Assembly (NCBI GenBank): GCA_951230915.1 | Contig: OX579635.1 | Coordinates: 49,352,001-49,416,000, forward strand | Length of the DNA: 64,000 nucleotides | DNA from: Antitrichia curtipendula | Taxonomy: Eukaryota; Streptophyta; Bryopsida; Hypnales; Leucodontaceae | Direction: 5' to 3' | Shown here: positions 35,041 to 47,089 of the stretch, piece by piece | Layout: every line of letters begins with the position of its first letter | Position numbering within the stretch: the stretch's first letter is position 1 | Made by a program: the position numbers and the translations under genes | Notes under the pieces: model-generated | Told to the model about the DNA's origin: nothing | Databases searched by the model: none | Seen by the model: only the letters and a program-made list of their open reading frames with translations

Positions 35041-36559
35041 TGTACAGTACCCGGCAACTCTCAATTGTGCAGTGTGCACCTCCATTCTGCCATTCAAAAG
35101 AAAATCGTAGAATGTATCATACGATTAACATTTTTCATCTTGCATAATTAACATTCACTTCTTATGTAATTCCAATCAAGCATACCAAATTTGGATTTTA
35201 GAAAACCAAAACTCCATTTTGGGTGAATTGTTTCATTAAATTTAGATGATTTTACACAATAATTTATTGAAAAATATTGATGTGAACTTTTTTAATTTGA
35301 TTGCGGCAATATGTAGGAAACATCCATACGCACACCTTTCCTTCAATAAGCATCTCAATCAAAAAAGTTTTAGAATCTTCTGACAACGGTTTTACAAGTT
35401 GAGGGGACAATGTCCAAATTTTGAAAAATAGATATTTCTTCATTGTAATTAGATTTTGGCAAAGCAACTATATAGTCATGGTCAAATGTACAAAGTTAGT
35501 AATAATGTGGGGGTCAAATAGCAAAATCTAATTACAATGAAGAAATATCTATTTTTCAAAATTTGGAGATTATCATGCCAACTTTAGAAACCTTTGTGAG
35601 GAAATTCTAAAACTTTTTGAAAATGCCCTTTGAAGGAAACATGTGCATATAAATGTTTCCTACATATTGCCGCAATCAAATTTTAAAAATTCATCACCAA
35701 TGATTTTCAATCAATTATCATGCAAATCTATGAATTTTAAACCCTAAATGCCGAAGGCCTTTTTAGAGAGCTTAAAGGAAATTGCTCTTAACTGAGCAAA
35801 AAGACAACATTTTGATAAGTTGTATTAGTTTTTTTTGAATTGTAACCATACAAATACAAACTAGACATGTCAGAGATCATATAAGAAAAAAAATACAACA
35901 ATATCACTTATAAATTGAAAGATTATAATGTTTGATCATGAAAGTGTTAAAACTACGAAAGTGATTTCAAGTCTTTCAACCCTCTCTTTTCACATGTCAA
36001 ATCTAAAAAGTTGGTCACCCAAAAAATATAAGGATAAAGGGGTTAACATGCATAATTCCAAAATCTATTCTATCATTTTTTTAAAATAAATTTCTAATGT
36101 GATTTTTTCTCCAAGATTCAATGTATTTGAGCCTCATTTCCAAGAGCCCTCAACACTATAGAAAGTCAAGATTGCAATGGATACCCTTGAATAAAATCTT
36201 AAATGAAAAAATCATAATCAATCATTTTCAAGATCAGATTTTTGATGCTAAAGCTAGATTTAAAAAAAATTCAAAAATATAAACTATTAAAAATGGCAAC
36301 TTAGTTAGGTTTTATTTAGCTTCAAAGTATTGTCTAACATCCAAATTTGGTGCCTTGGGCATTTAGAGGTTAAATGGAATAATTTATCAAAAATTAATTT
36401 TACTTTTTTGAAACCTAAACTTGGTATGTTTGATTGGAATTGTGTAAGAATTGAACGTTGATCAAGCAAGATAAAAAATGTCAATTATATTTTATATATT
36501 CAAAATTCTTTTGAATGGCAGAATGGAGTGGACGTTTGAGAGTTGTTGGGTACTGTACA
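35041..36559. mobile_element. Long-TIR foldback element 1, with a nested insertion
   Basis: The left arm starts TGTACAGTACCCGGCAACTC (35041); the right end is the inverse, GAGAGTTGTTGGGTACTGTACA (ending 36559). Both arms include CCATTCTGCCATTCAAAAG in opposite orientation. Pairing continues to the centre: 35415-35459 is the inverse of 35519-35565 (GATATTTCTTCATTGTAATTAGA), leaving a loop of about 60 bases. The right arm is interrupted by the 637-bp TTAA-type element at 35737-36373. Without it the element is about 880 bp and almost entirely palindromic. It is non-coding. Confidence 0.8.
35737..36373. mobile_element. TTAA-family element, copy G (637 bp), nested in foldback 1
   Basis: The left end is TTAAACCCTAAATGCCGAAGG and the reverse complement of the right end begins TTAACCTCTAAATGCCCAAGG, a roughly 20-base imperfect inverted repeat. 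The flanking foldback arm resumes on the other side, which fixes the boundaries. An extra GGGGTTAAC lies inside at about 36034. Confidence 0.7.
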
Positions 36560-39091
36560 ATTGGGTACTAAATTGCCTTTTGGAGCCATTCCAATTTTTT
36601 GTACAATGTGCATTATAATTGGTATGGTTGTGGTAAGAATAATTATCATTGCATTGTTAGGCAATCCAATCACTATATCCAAATTTCAATTTCAAAAATT
36701 CAAAATTCCATTTTGGGTGAATTGTTTCATTTAAAATTTACATTAGAAAAAACATGACTCCTGCAAAGGGCCGCTAATTATGCATTTTCAACACCTCCGC
36801 GGTGCAAATATAGAAAAAATAAAAAAATAGTTTATTTGACGTGTCAATTTTTAAGGAAAAAAAAATCATCATTTTCTCTTTAACTACACTATTGCCATCC
36901 ATAACTTGTAGTTTCTTTTAAGGCCTGAAAATTTTCTAATGTGATTTTACATTATCATTGATTGGAAATCATTAGTGATGAATTTTTAAAATTTAATTGC
37001 ATAGATATGTAAGAAACATCTATATGAACATCTTTCCTTCTAATAAGCATCTCCAAAAAAGCTTCAAAATTCCATCTACAAAGATTTCAATGTTAGGGTG
37101 ACTATCCAAATTTTGTAAAATAGATATTTCTTTATTGTAATTATATATTTTTATAATATAGCAAATAATTTCACACTCCCTCTGTCGCACTAAAAAACTC
37201 CAAATCAAGCATAATTTTTGTCCCACTAAAAACCTCCGTCTACTGATTTTGATTGTTGAATAAGCATTATTGAATGACCTTGTGGGAGTTAGTGGCAAGC
37301 AATCAAGGAGCATTCCTCTCCTAGTAAGCTTTGCCTTGCCCATATGAGGCACCTTGTACTTGATGCTTCCTCAAATAGTTGTATTGACGATGAATTCAAT
37401 GACTACTTGGGCTCTATATAGATTTATTCATGAAGGGGGTCAAGTTTCCTAATTGTTGTATTTAGGTTGGGAACATATATTTCTACAATCCCACTATTGC
37501 CATCAACCTTTAAATCATCAGGGATGATGAATTGGTAGTATTCATGAACGATGCTTAAATATGATACTTTCCACATAGATTTTGGGTGCCTAAATGACAG
37601 TGCCTAAATTGGAGATTTTGCATAGATTTAGAGGATGGGTTATTAGTTCTTGAATGTATGTATCAATGGCATAAGCACTAAAAATATGGTTAATCCTTCA
37701 TGGAGAAGGTTTTGGGAGGTTTTTAATGAGATAGAGGGAATACATTTGAGCATAATGGTACAATTACTTTAACAAAATCAAGTTAAAATATAGAGATATC
37801 CATTTCTTCAAAGTTTGGTTATATGATATTTTTCATTGAACTCTTCACTGATCACCTTTTTGTCACTTAACCCCTAAAGGCCAGAGACTATGTTTTCACC
37901 AAAACCGCTCCAAAATTGTTATTTCTAATACAAGTACCAAATTTTAGAAAAAAAACAATTTTGGAAAAAAATTAACCATAGGGTCTTGTATTAAAATAGT
38001 TAGAGAAGCTGTAGAAAAAATTTCAGAAATTTCTACTATGTGGATTGCAAGATAATAGCGTTTGAATTGACAAAAATCCGGGCAGCTCCACTTCACAAGG
38101 TCACATTTGTATGAAAAATTGTCTAAAGTGGTGGTTATTCTTTGAATTCATTCTTCAAGGCAAGTTGGCTACATTATTGAAAAAATTTAGATCATTTGGA
38201 ATCATACAACATATAGAAAAAAAAATAGCAAGTAGAAAGTGGTAGAGAATGTTCAAAACACTAAATTATTATGAATTTAAATATGGAATTGAAAAATGCC
38301 AATACCAATGGTTGTAATGTAATAAAAAATCTATACCCAATGTTTATTTTTATTTTTAAAGATAATGAAAACTAAGTTAAATAAAAGACTTCAAAGTTTA
38401 TCTTAGAGTAGGGATTCCATAACTACCCTCAAACTAAAAACCCTCATACCTTCATCTCATTAATCAAAATGGAATGAAGAAAAGCTTCCCACGTATATAC
38501 AAATCTAAACAACCAATTTCAAATTTTTATTTTAAAAAAAAGTGATTTTTAAAGAAATTTTTTCAGTTGCCCAAGTTGCCCGCTGACCAATGAAAATGAC
38601 ATATCATGCAATAACTTTTTAACCACGTACTCAAAAGTTATGAAAATTGTTGGGCCTTAAAGCTACTCCTTGGGCACATCTTTTGTGAAAATTTCAAAGA
38701 AAAATATTCAAAAATTTGGTTGTAGTGAGCTGCCCAAAATTGCTATGTTGTCAAAAAAAAGTGTTTGGTCCTTTAGGGGTTAAACGAGTGTTTTTTTATG
38801 ATGAAAGATGTGCATACAAATATTCTCTACATATCCATGCAATTGAATTAAAAAAATTCAACACCAATTATATTCAATAAAACACTATAGAAAACTACAA
38901 AATTGATTTTTAAAATTCATCAAAAATGGAATTTTACTTTGAAACTAAAATTTGGTATGCTTGATTGGGATAGAATAAGAATTGAGTGATAATTATGCAA
39001 GACAAAAAAAATTTATTTTATTTTATATCATGTACAAATCTTTGAATGACTCTAAAAGGCAATTTGTAAACTTTCAATACACAACTGTACA
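36554..39091. mobile_element. Long-TIR foldback element 2, with a nested insertion
   Basis: The left end TGTACAATTGGGTACTAAAT, followed by TGCCTTTTGGAGCCATTC, is mirrored at the right end (39091 back to about 39040, TGTACAGTTGTGTATTG and TGCCTTTTAGAGTCATTC). The arms also share the CAATCAAGCATACCAAATTT and GCAATATGTAGGAAACAT-type blocks with foldback 1, so both belong to one family. The TGTACA terminus at 36554-36559 is shared with foldback 1. The right arm is interrupted by the TTAA element at 37867-38783. The middle (about 37150-37860) is unpaired and holds no recognised gene. Confidence 0.65.
37867..38783. mobile_element. TTAA-family element, copy B (917 bp), nested in foldback 2
   Basis: The ends are TTAACCCCTAAAGG and CCTTTAGGGGTTAA, perfect 14-base inverted repeats. 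It is the reverse-complement homologue of 12517-13470 over its full length and shares AACCATAGGGTCTTGTA with the 29.1-kb copy. It is non-coding. Confidence 0.85.
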
Positions 39092-39847
39092 AAATGTTGA
39101 TGGACGGAGGAATATTACGCATAGATTCATTCATCCAAAAAATTAAGGTATCTATGCATCCAAGAAAGAATGATATCATAGTCCTAAAAATTTGTAGTAA
39201 TTCAACAGTTTCATATAATGAAAAAGGGAACACATTGCCAAATTTTCCCTCCACAACAATTTTCTTGTCTTTGAGCATGATATTGCCCAAAATATTTTGT
39301 CCAGAAGTTCAGAACTTAACCCTTAAATACTCAATTAAATACTCAACTTAAAGCTAGTGAGATTATTTTGAAAACTTACAGTGAACAATTGAAATTTTTT
39401 GCATCATTCATTCAAGTAAAGCATTCTTTCTTCTTTCCACTGATATATATCCATGTTTTTCTTGAAGCTACACCAATAAATAATGATTGGATGAATTGCA
39501 CTTTCCACAACATTCATTATCCATCCAGTGGATAATTTACTACTTAGGAGTGAACTTATGTAGGGGACAAGATGAAATCACTGACTATGGGTAAATGCGC
39601 TAAACATGAAGTATAGGGCAATCTTTGGATTGATTGCAAAAAATAGCTCGATAATAAGGCATATTATTTTTTCATCAATTGCAATGTAAAGGGAGATTGC
39701 ATAACATAAACCACCAAGCATAAGTATTTTTGTCATAAAGTTGTTTCCCACATTTGAGCCAAGTTGTTTCATGTAGGGCTCTCATAAATTGACATAGACT
39801 TACGTTAGTTTTTAAAAGACAACACTAATAACATATTCATATATGAG

Positions 39848-40095
39848 GTTAACACCTAATGCTCTTTGATGTTTAGAGGCCCAAAACGGCTACTTCAAAA
39901 TATTTGCCCCTAAAGCAAGTCTAAAATCTTCATCTATATTTATTTTTTTAACAAATGCAACCATAGGATTTTTTATTTAACTTGTTCAATTACATCTTCC
40001 CAAAATTTTAGAGTGAATTTCCCCACCAATTGTAAATTTAGTGTGCTTGAACTTGAAATTGTAGGCTTTTCTAGCCCTACTTTAAAGGACAATTT
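39848..40095. mobile_element. Partial TTAA-family relic, copy H
   Basis: It starts GTTAACACCTAATGC and retains AACCATAGGATTTTTTATTTAACTTG, homologous to the left part of copies B and C. No matching right end was identified, so it is truncated or too diverged. Confidence 0.45.
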
Positions 40096-42430
40096 TGTCT
40101 TTCAAAATATTTAAGAAAAAATACATATGTTCTATAATTTGTGCATTTTAATCAACATATAAAAAATTGAATTGAGTATACTTTTGGAAAGGGCCGTGTA
40201 GATAGACTGTTTGGACATAATTGTTTACCTTTATGTGGGTATTTTTGAAGTTTTTGTGTGTAATTTGTATTTTATTGGTGTGTTTGTATTTCAATTTGGT
40301 GTTTTTAAAGTCTTATTTTACCTATTTGGAATGCAATTCAAAGGTTGAATTTGATGATGTCAATTCCAATTAGGAGTTATGAGGGTAATGCCAACTAAGT
40401 CATACAAAGTAAATCCTAGTTGGACTGATGTGTCAAATGGATCTAGTTAGTTCCAAACTAAGCGGTTCATTGCAATTCCAAATCGGTTTGGTAACTGCTA
40501 TTGGGTCCCTATTAGGTTGTCTCTACCGATTTGGAAGGCACCCATTGTTTGAGAGAGTCCAGTGCGAGTCCCAGCTGGATGTGCTGCGTATTTTATGTTT
40601 CTATTTGGTTTTTGTGTGTGTGTGTGTGGTTCAAGAGGACAAGTGGTCCTAGTTGGTTTGTGTGTGAGTCCTGATTGGAAAGCTAAGAATGTCAGCGTGG
40701 ATGCTTGGTGCTGTCGGTTCCAAGTTGGGAAGTTTGTGCAGATCGTGGAGATGATCAAATCGGAAGAAGTTGATTTTCTAGTCAAGAGTTTAAGAAGAAT
40801 GGTGAAGTTGCTGTAAAGAGCTAATTTTTCTATTCGGAGAAGTGCAGTGATAGTTTGCCAGTTAATAAGTAATGGGGATTGGATTCAATTCGGGAAGCTG
40901 AAGAGTTCAATTTGGAATTACGGAGTGAAGTTCAAATCGGAAGGATGATATGAAGAAATGATAAACTAGAAGATTGAATTTTATAGTGTAATGGTGATTT
41001 AATCACCAATTTGGTTTAATGGAAAATGTTTAGCCTCCAAATTGGTGTCTTGTGTTTATGATTGCATGGTTGAATTATGTTTATCAATTTGGAGGTCTGC
41101 ATGTCAATAAGCCTAATTGGAGTATGATGGTGTTAGTCAAACTATGTGTGAGTGAATTATATATGCAATGTCGTTGTAGATTGAGTGATTATTGATTTTC
41201 CAAATTGGATCATAGTCTTCTATTTTGGGATTGTATTACCTATTTTTAGATATTAGTCCCATTAGCATTGATTTCCTACTTGACTGTCTCCCTTGGAACG
41301 AACTTATTATACTAATAGGGTAGTTTCCGAATAGGTCATTATCCTTCTTCAACAGGCCGCTAAAAAAGGCCAGAAGGGAATATCAAATAAAAAAAATTGA
41401 ACTACTAATAATTTTTATAAAAATTTGAGAATTGATGATCGCCATGGTAATAATGCTCTAGGAAACAATTATTTCTTATCTTTTTGTTAGTTTTTTATTT
41501 AAAAACCTTCAATATTGAATTCAATAGACAACTTTATATATTTTTTTATAAAGCTTTTCTACTTACAAAATAATTTTTTTTATAACTTTCACTTCATTAT
41601 TTGATATCAACTGTTTTTGAATTGGTATCAGTCCAGACAATCAAAAAACATTAATTATATTAGAATGTATTTTTAGCTCTCTAACTCAACAATGAAATTT
41701 AAAAAAACTTTGAACATTTGCAATATTTATAAAAATCAATGACCTTAAACAAAGCTTCACATATAGATTAAAATGATTTCCATCCATCCTAAAAATTTCA
41801 TTCAAAAGTTTCAAATTATGAAGTCAACGTAGCCTGCTTGAATTAACAAAAATAGCATGATGAAATGTGCCCATCAAGCTCTTGCAATTAGAAATATAGG
41901 CCCACCATGCTAATTAATTATTTCTATGATCAAGATAATTGTTCCCAAACTCAAAGCCTTGTTGCTTGTAAGCGCAAAAAATAAATAAAATGTATTGATT
42001 TAGTTTCTATTTAAGCATTTAGACTTGATTTAAAAGTTCATTTAGTTTTCTTATTATATTTATTTTTTACTTTAGATATACATGCATTTAGGTCATAAAT
42101 AATGAGTTGCTATCATTCATTTAGATCTATTGTATTTTAATGCCAATCTTCATTTGAAAATCATTAATTAGATCTAGTTGTCAGTCACTCATTTGTAATA
42201 ATAATTACCATATAGTGTAGTATTTTGATCCATAGTTAGTTTAGTTGCTAATTTACTTGTATGTTCTTGTAATGGCTTTAGAGACTCTTGTAAGCTGCTT
42301 ATAAATGCATCCATTCAAGTCAAAGCAAAGTATTATTGAAAGCAAATTCACACCAATTCTTTTTCACATCAATCCATATGTTAGTTTTGACTTTCTCTTG
42401 AGCTGCCCGAGTAAAGAAAAAAAATTCTAT
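40096..42430. other. Intergenic DNA with recurring TCCnAnTTGG words
   Basis: No gene was found. Between 40410 and 40930 the phrases AGTCCTAGTTGG, AGTCCCAGCTGG, GTCCTGATTGG, TTCCAAGTTGG and CAAATCGG recur, suggesting remains of a repetitive leader. A (TG)n run lies at about 40612-40628. The two overlapping reading frames at 40428-40816 look incidental. Confidence 0.4.
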
Positions 42431-42845
42431 GTGGCATATAACTTTATATAGTCATATTTTTGGCTGATGTGGAATATGACTACAATGGGTCATATTTGGG
42501 TTGACATGGCATATGACTTTGAACAATCATATTTTTGATTGATGTGGAATATGACTTTTGTAAGTCATATTTTCTATTGATGTGATAAATGACCTTGTGA
42601 GTCATATTTTTTTATTGATGTAACAAATAACTTTTATGAGTAATATTCTCTATTGATGTAGAAAATGACTCTTATAAGTCATATTTTCTATTGATGTGGA
42701 ATATGACCCTTGTAATTCATATTCTCTATTGACGTGAATTATAACTCTCGTGAATTATATTTTTTGTTGATATGGAATATGCCCCTCATGAGTCCTTTTT
42801 TTTTAATGTAAAATATGATTGTTGTGAGTCATATTTTTGGCTAAT
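42431..42845. repeat. 38-bp minisatellite of quasi-palindromic units (about 11 copies)
   Basis: Units begin at 42431, 42469, 42506, 42544, 42582, 42620, 42658, 42696, 42734, 42772 and 42808, mostly exactly 38 bases apart. A representative unit carries ATATGAC, a 6-8 base spacer and GTCATAT, so each unit can form a short stem. Copies differ at scattered sites. Confidence 0.85.
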
Positions 42846-42976
42846 GTGGCAATTTTTATGGAATTTTACTAGTAATTTAATGATTGAATGTAGTCATATT
42901 TAAAAAAATATAGAGTCACATTTTGGTATGATCATGAGAATTATGTGACTACAACCAATCATATTTAGCCAAGATA

Positions 42977-43168
42977 CACTAGTAGAAAACGCAGGAATTT
43001 TGACAACATTCTGTTGATTTGGTCGTGTTGACCTGGTCATTGTTTTGTTGATTTCAATGGAAATTTGTTAATTGTAACAGATTTCCATTGAAATCAACAA
43101 AACAATGACTGGATCAACACGACCAAATCAACAGAATTCTGACAAAATTCTTGCGTTTTCTACTAGTG
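42977..43168. mobile_element. Palindromic CACTA MITE, copy 1 (192 bp)
   Basis: It begins CACTAGTAGAAAACGCAGG and ends with the inverse, ...TTCTACTAGTG. The two halves pair almost completely around a centre near 43072. The flanking bases are ATA (42974-42976) and ATA (43169-43171), a 3-bp target duplication as made by CACTA transposases. Confidence 0.92.
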
Positions 43169-43750
43169 ATATATTGTGAAATATGACTCAAGCAAATAAA
43201 ATTTCATATTAGTGAGAGTCACATTTCTTAGATTTGTGTGTAGTTTGTAATTAGAGTGACTAAGGTTTATAGTAGCTTCTGTTATGAACTACAATCATAT
43301 TTTTCATACATTTAAAATAAACATGACACATTGCAATTATGCACCAACATGATTTAGCAACTAAATAAAAGACTCCATCAAATTAAAAATAAGTACATAC
43401 GATTTTTGAGATTCACAAGAGACATTTACATTGAAAAGAAAAATGCAAGAAAGCATGTGACTATTTTCAATAACATTTATTAGTCACTACCACAAAACAT
43501 TCTATAAATATATATTCCCGCACTTATAAGACCTATATTCCTTACAAAGATATGAAGATGTTGCTTTTCTAATGTTGTAAGTAGCCTCCAATAACTTTAT
43601 TCCAACTTCTATTGCAATAGTGCCTACATATACAATCAACAAGGTTAATTTTTAGTGAATGAACAATATAGATCAACCTTCAAAGATTTAAGGCAACACA
43701 AAATATGTAATATAAATTTAAGATTTAAAAAAATAATCATAAACACTTAA

Positions 43751-43962
43751 TCACTATATCTTTACAAATTGAAAATAAAAAAGAGAAAAGAATAACACCA
43801 TAACCACTATATCTTTAGAAATTACAAGTAAATAAGAAGAAATAATGACACTATAGCCATTATATCTTTAGAAATTACAAATAAACAAGAAGAAATAATG
43901 ACACCATAGCCATTATATCTTTAGAAATTACAAATAAATAAGAAGAAAGAATAATAATAATA
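43751..43962. repeat. 53-bp tandem repeat, four copies
   Basis: Units start at 43751, 43804, 43857 and 43910, exactly 53 bases apart. Each contains CCATTATATCTTTAGAAATT and an AATAAGAAGAAATAATGACAC-like part. The first copy is the most diverged. Confidence 0.85.
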
Positions 43963-43969
43963 GTGATAG

Positions 43970-44410
43970 AAGAAACAAGAAGCAAAAGATAACAAGTGTT
44001 AAGAGATAAGATGCAATAAGATGCAACAAGAAGTAAGAAGAAGCCAGAATTAAGATGTAACAAGAAGCAACAAGAAGCACAAATTAAAATGCAACAAATG
44101 CAACAAATAACAAGAAAAAATAAGAAATAAGATGCAACAAGAAGCAAAAAGCAACAAGAACAAACAAAAAGCATAAACTAAGAAGCAACAAGAAACATGA
44201 ACTAAGAGGCAACAAGAAGCATGGACTAATAAGCAACAAGAAGCAAGAATTAAGAACAAAAAAGAAGCAACAGCTAAAAGGTAGCAAAAAACAAGAACTA
44301 AGAGACAACAAAACTTAAGAAACAACAAGAAGCACGAGCTAAAAGGTAGCAAGAAACAAGAACTAAGAGGTAACAAAACCTAAAAGACAGTAAAAAACAA
44401 AGCAAAGAAA
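43970..44410. repeat. Purine-rich minisatellite, about 24-bp unit
   Basis: AACTAAGAGGCAACAAGAAGC-type units recur with variation. The plus strand is nearly pyrimidine-poor (GAA/CAA/AGA). On the minus strand this produces Leu/Cys/Phe-rich frames (44376-43875) that mimic membrane proteins but are dictated by the repeat. Confidence 0.8.
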
Positions 44411-44542
44411 AAGCCAAATGTTGCACTTTGAGGGGGAGTTACAAAAAATGGTAGCTAAAGTCTTAAAATCCTAAATTAATGGCAGCTACATAGAAGTGGC
44501 TAGTAGGGTTGTCAAAATCCTAATCATGTGACTTGCTTTAGT

Positions 44543-44734
44543 CACTAGTAGAAAATGCAGGAATTTTGACAGAATTCTGTTGATTTGGTCGTGTTGACTT
44601 GGTCATTGTTTTGTTGATTTCAATGGAAATCTGTTAATTGTAACAGATTTCCATTGAAATCAACAAAACAATGACCAAATCAACACGACCAAATCAACAG
44701 AATTCTGTCAAAATTCCTGCGTTTTCTACTAGTG
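44543..44734. mobile_element. Palindromic CACTA MITE, copy 2 (192 bp)
   Basis: It is nearly identical to the copy at 42977 and equal in length. The termini are CACTAGTAGAAAATGCAGG and its inverse. The target duplication is AGT on both sides (44540-44542 and 44735-44737), different from copy 1. This proves independent insertion rather than tandem duplication. Confidence 0.92.
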
Positions 44735-44739
44735 AGTCA

Positions 44740-46405
44740 TACAATTGACCAAATATGAGTATACTAAGCAACTAAGCTATTTTAATAATCAAATTTGATC
44801 CTAAGTGAATACATGTTGACATTACAACTCCACAAAATGCTTAAAGGAAAATTGCAAGGCCTTAAGCACCTACAATTATAGAAAAAAAGTATGCAAAAAG
44901 TGTGGGAGTGAAAGTATTTAATAGAGGTGCTATTTAAATGCATTTTTGAAGCAAAACAAGGGATTATGCTTTTATAGTCTAAATATATTCTTGTAAGAAC
45001 ATCCAAACAACCATTTTTTAATTGCAATACAAATATGCACATGCCTACAATGAACCTCAATCTTCATATGAATAATTTTATGACTTCTATAGGGCCTAGA
45101 AGACCTTCTAAAATGTGGCTTGTATGACATTGTTGAGAACTTTCCTAATAAATAAACAAACTTCAATACATAACATGTGTGAGTGTTTTAACTATATCCT
45201 TGAGGTAAAGCATGCACAACCATGTTCTTTAATGTTGGGCTAAGTCCTAAGTTGGATACTTAAGTATTATTTAATTGTCATTCTAAACATTTAAAAAAAA
45301 TTCTAATGATAAACTATAAGTGGTTCATGTCTTAATTAAAACTGATAAAAACTATAAAACTTAGAAGTTTGAGGTGGTTTTGGATGGTTTTGGCCAATCC
45401 AAGCCAAAGCTCTAGACTTCCAAATCCAAGTTGAAAATTTAAAAATTTTGATAGCTTAAATTGTAGAGTATTGCATGCCTATTTAAAAATAGTAAAATCT
45501 TTATAATGGAATATTTTTAGCAAAAATTATGGATGGATGAAGTTCTATCTTTTATTCTTTTTTCAAGACTTTATCTAACATTTTCTTCTAGCCTATAAGT
45601 CTAAATTAACTTTTACTTTCAATGATTGTAAATATCATCTAAATGGAAGATTTCCTTTCTAGCTTGAATTAGATAAATTTTGATGTTTTTAATCCAAAAT
45701 TAATGCTCTTGATTATCCGATTTCATTATAATCTATTTTCTTTATTTTTTCTTCATTTTTAAAAGTGTGATATACTCTTGAAAACCTTTAAGAATTACCT
45801 AAATGATTTTGAATTCAAAGTTGGATTTTAATAAATTCTTAAGTTTGAGTTAAACTTCTAATTTCTAATGTAATTATGGTTTCAAGGCCATATTCATTAA
45901 AATGAGACGAACTGGTCAGTATGAGAACCTAAGTCCTTTCTTTCCAAAGATAAGTTGTTGGAGGCAAAGATAAATATGGACAGCCTTGCCAACAGTTAAT
46001 TAGGAGATTGCTATTTTAAAATGGTCATGAAGATAAATTTTTGTTACATTTTAGAATTGCTTAGAACAATCACAAACTCAAACAATGCAAAATGAAATTC
46101 CACATGGGTAGTCAAAAAGTATGTGACATTTATAACAATTAAAGTGGTCAGCTTACGTTGAAGAACATAAATCTATTTGAGATCCCATCTACATATTTAT
46201 CTCGCTTATATATATTGTAATGCCTAGGAAATTAAAGCACTTTCGTAATTCTAATGATTGAATGTGATAGTGTAAAAATATGAAGGCCATGTGCACATGA
46301 AGCATTTGCTTTTTCTAAAAAATGTATGTGAATGAATATTCTATTAATAGTAATGGATGCTATACAAAATTCATTGCATTCCAAAAGGGAACTAATCCAC
46401 TAGCC
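44740..46405. other. Gene-free AT-rich intergenic DNA
   Basis: No coding region, RNA gene or bounded repeat was recognised. Short minus-strand frames at 44782-45166 lack protein-like character. Confidence 0.5.
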
Positions 46406-47089
46406 ATCATTCTTGGTGGAAGAACAACTTTTTGCTGCCTCATTGGCTGCCTCTACTGCTTTCAACTTACTCAACCCTTTAAGGATATCCTCGTGTCGAG
46501 AAGGCCTTGGATCTTCACTCGCAGAAAGGACACTGCCAAACATGCCCATCAGCATTAGTTCCTTCACTTCTCTCCGTCGCTTGTGTTCAATCCTGGCTAT
46601 GCACTATAAGAAACCCGCGTTTTTTGGGGCGCTAGCAGAAAACGTCTGATGTCGGAGTTGATGTCAACACGTTGCGCAATGTAGGCTGTAGGTCAGTGAA
46701 TTTCTTGTGATGTTCCACAAAACGTCTTCATGTTACATGGAAAACAAGCTAGTATCCCGGAGGACGTACATGTTCTTTACAACGTCGCGAGAAACAAGGT
46801 CATGTTCAGCATTGACGTCAGAAAAAACATGAAGATGCCACGTCAGCTTTGTTTGGTTTTCCAGCGCAGGTAATTTTTGAGAAGTTACTGAAGGCTAAAG
46901 TAAACTGCAAGGGAAAACAGAGGGGAGCAGCAGTTCGTTGGTCAGTTTTGAAAGGGTTGGATGGATGTACATCTGATTAGTTTGGGAGTAATTGAAGATG
47001 CCGTTGTGCTTGGAGCTTTCCTGAAGTCAGAAATTGGGAGACCAATTGGAACAGATCAGGAAAAATATTAGGAGCACATAGAAGGACAA

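Noticed and set aside
42431..42845. CRISPR-like array
   Set aside because: Regular spacing comes from a tandem repeat with no unique spacers, in a plant nuclear context.
43875..44376. Overlapping minus-strand frames rich in Leu, Phe and Cys that look like membrane proteins
   Set aside because: They are the reverse strand of a purine-rich 24-bp minisatellite and change frame freely. Composition alone explains them.
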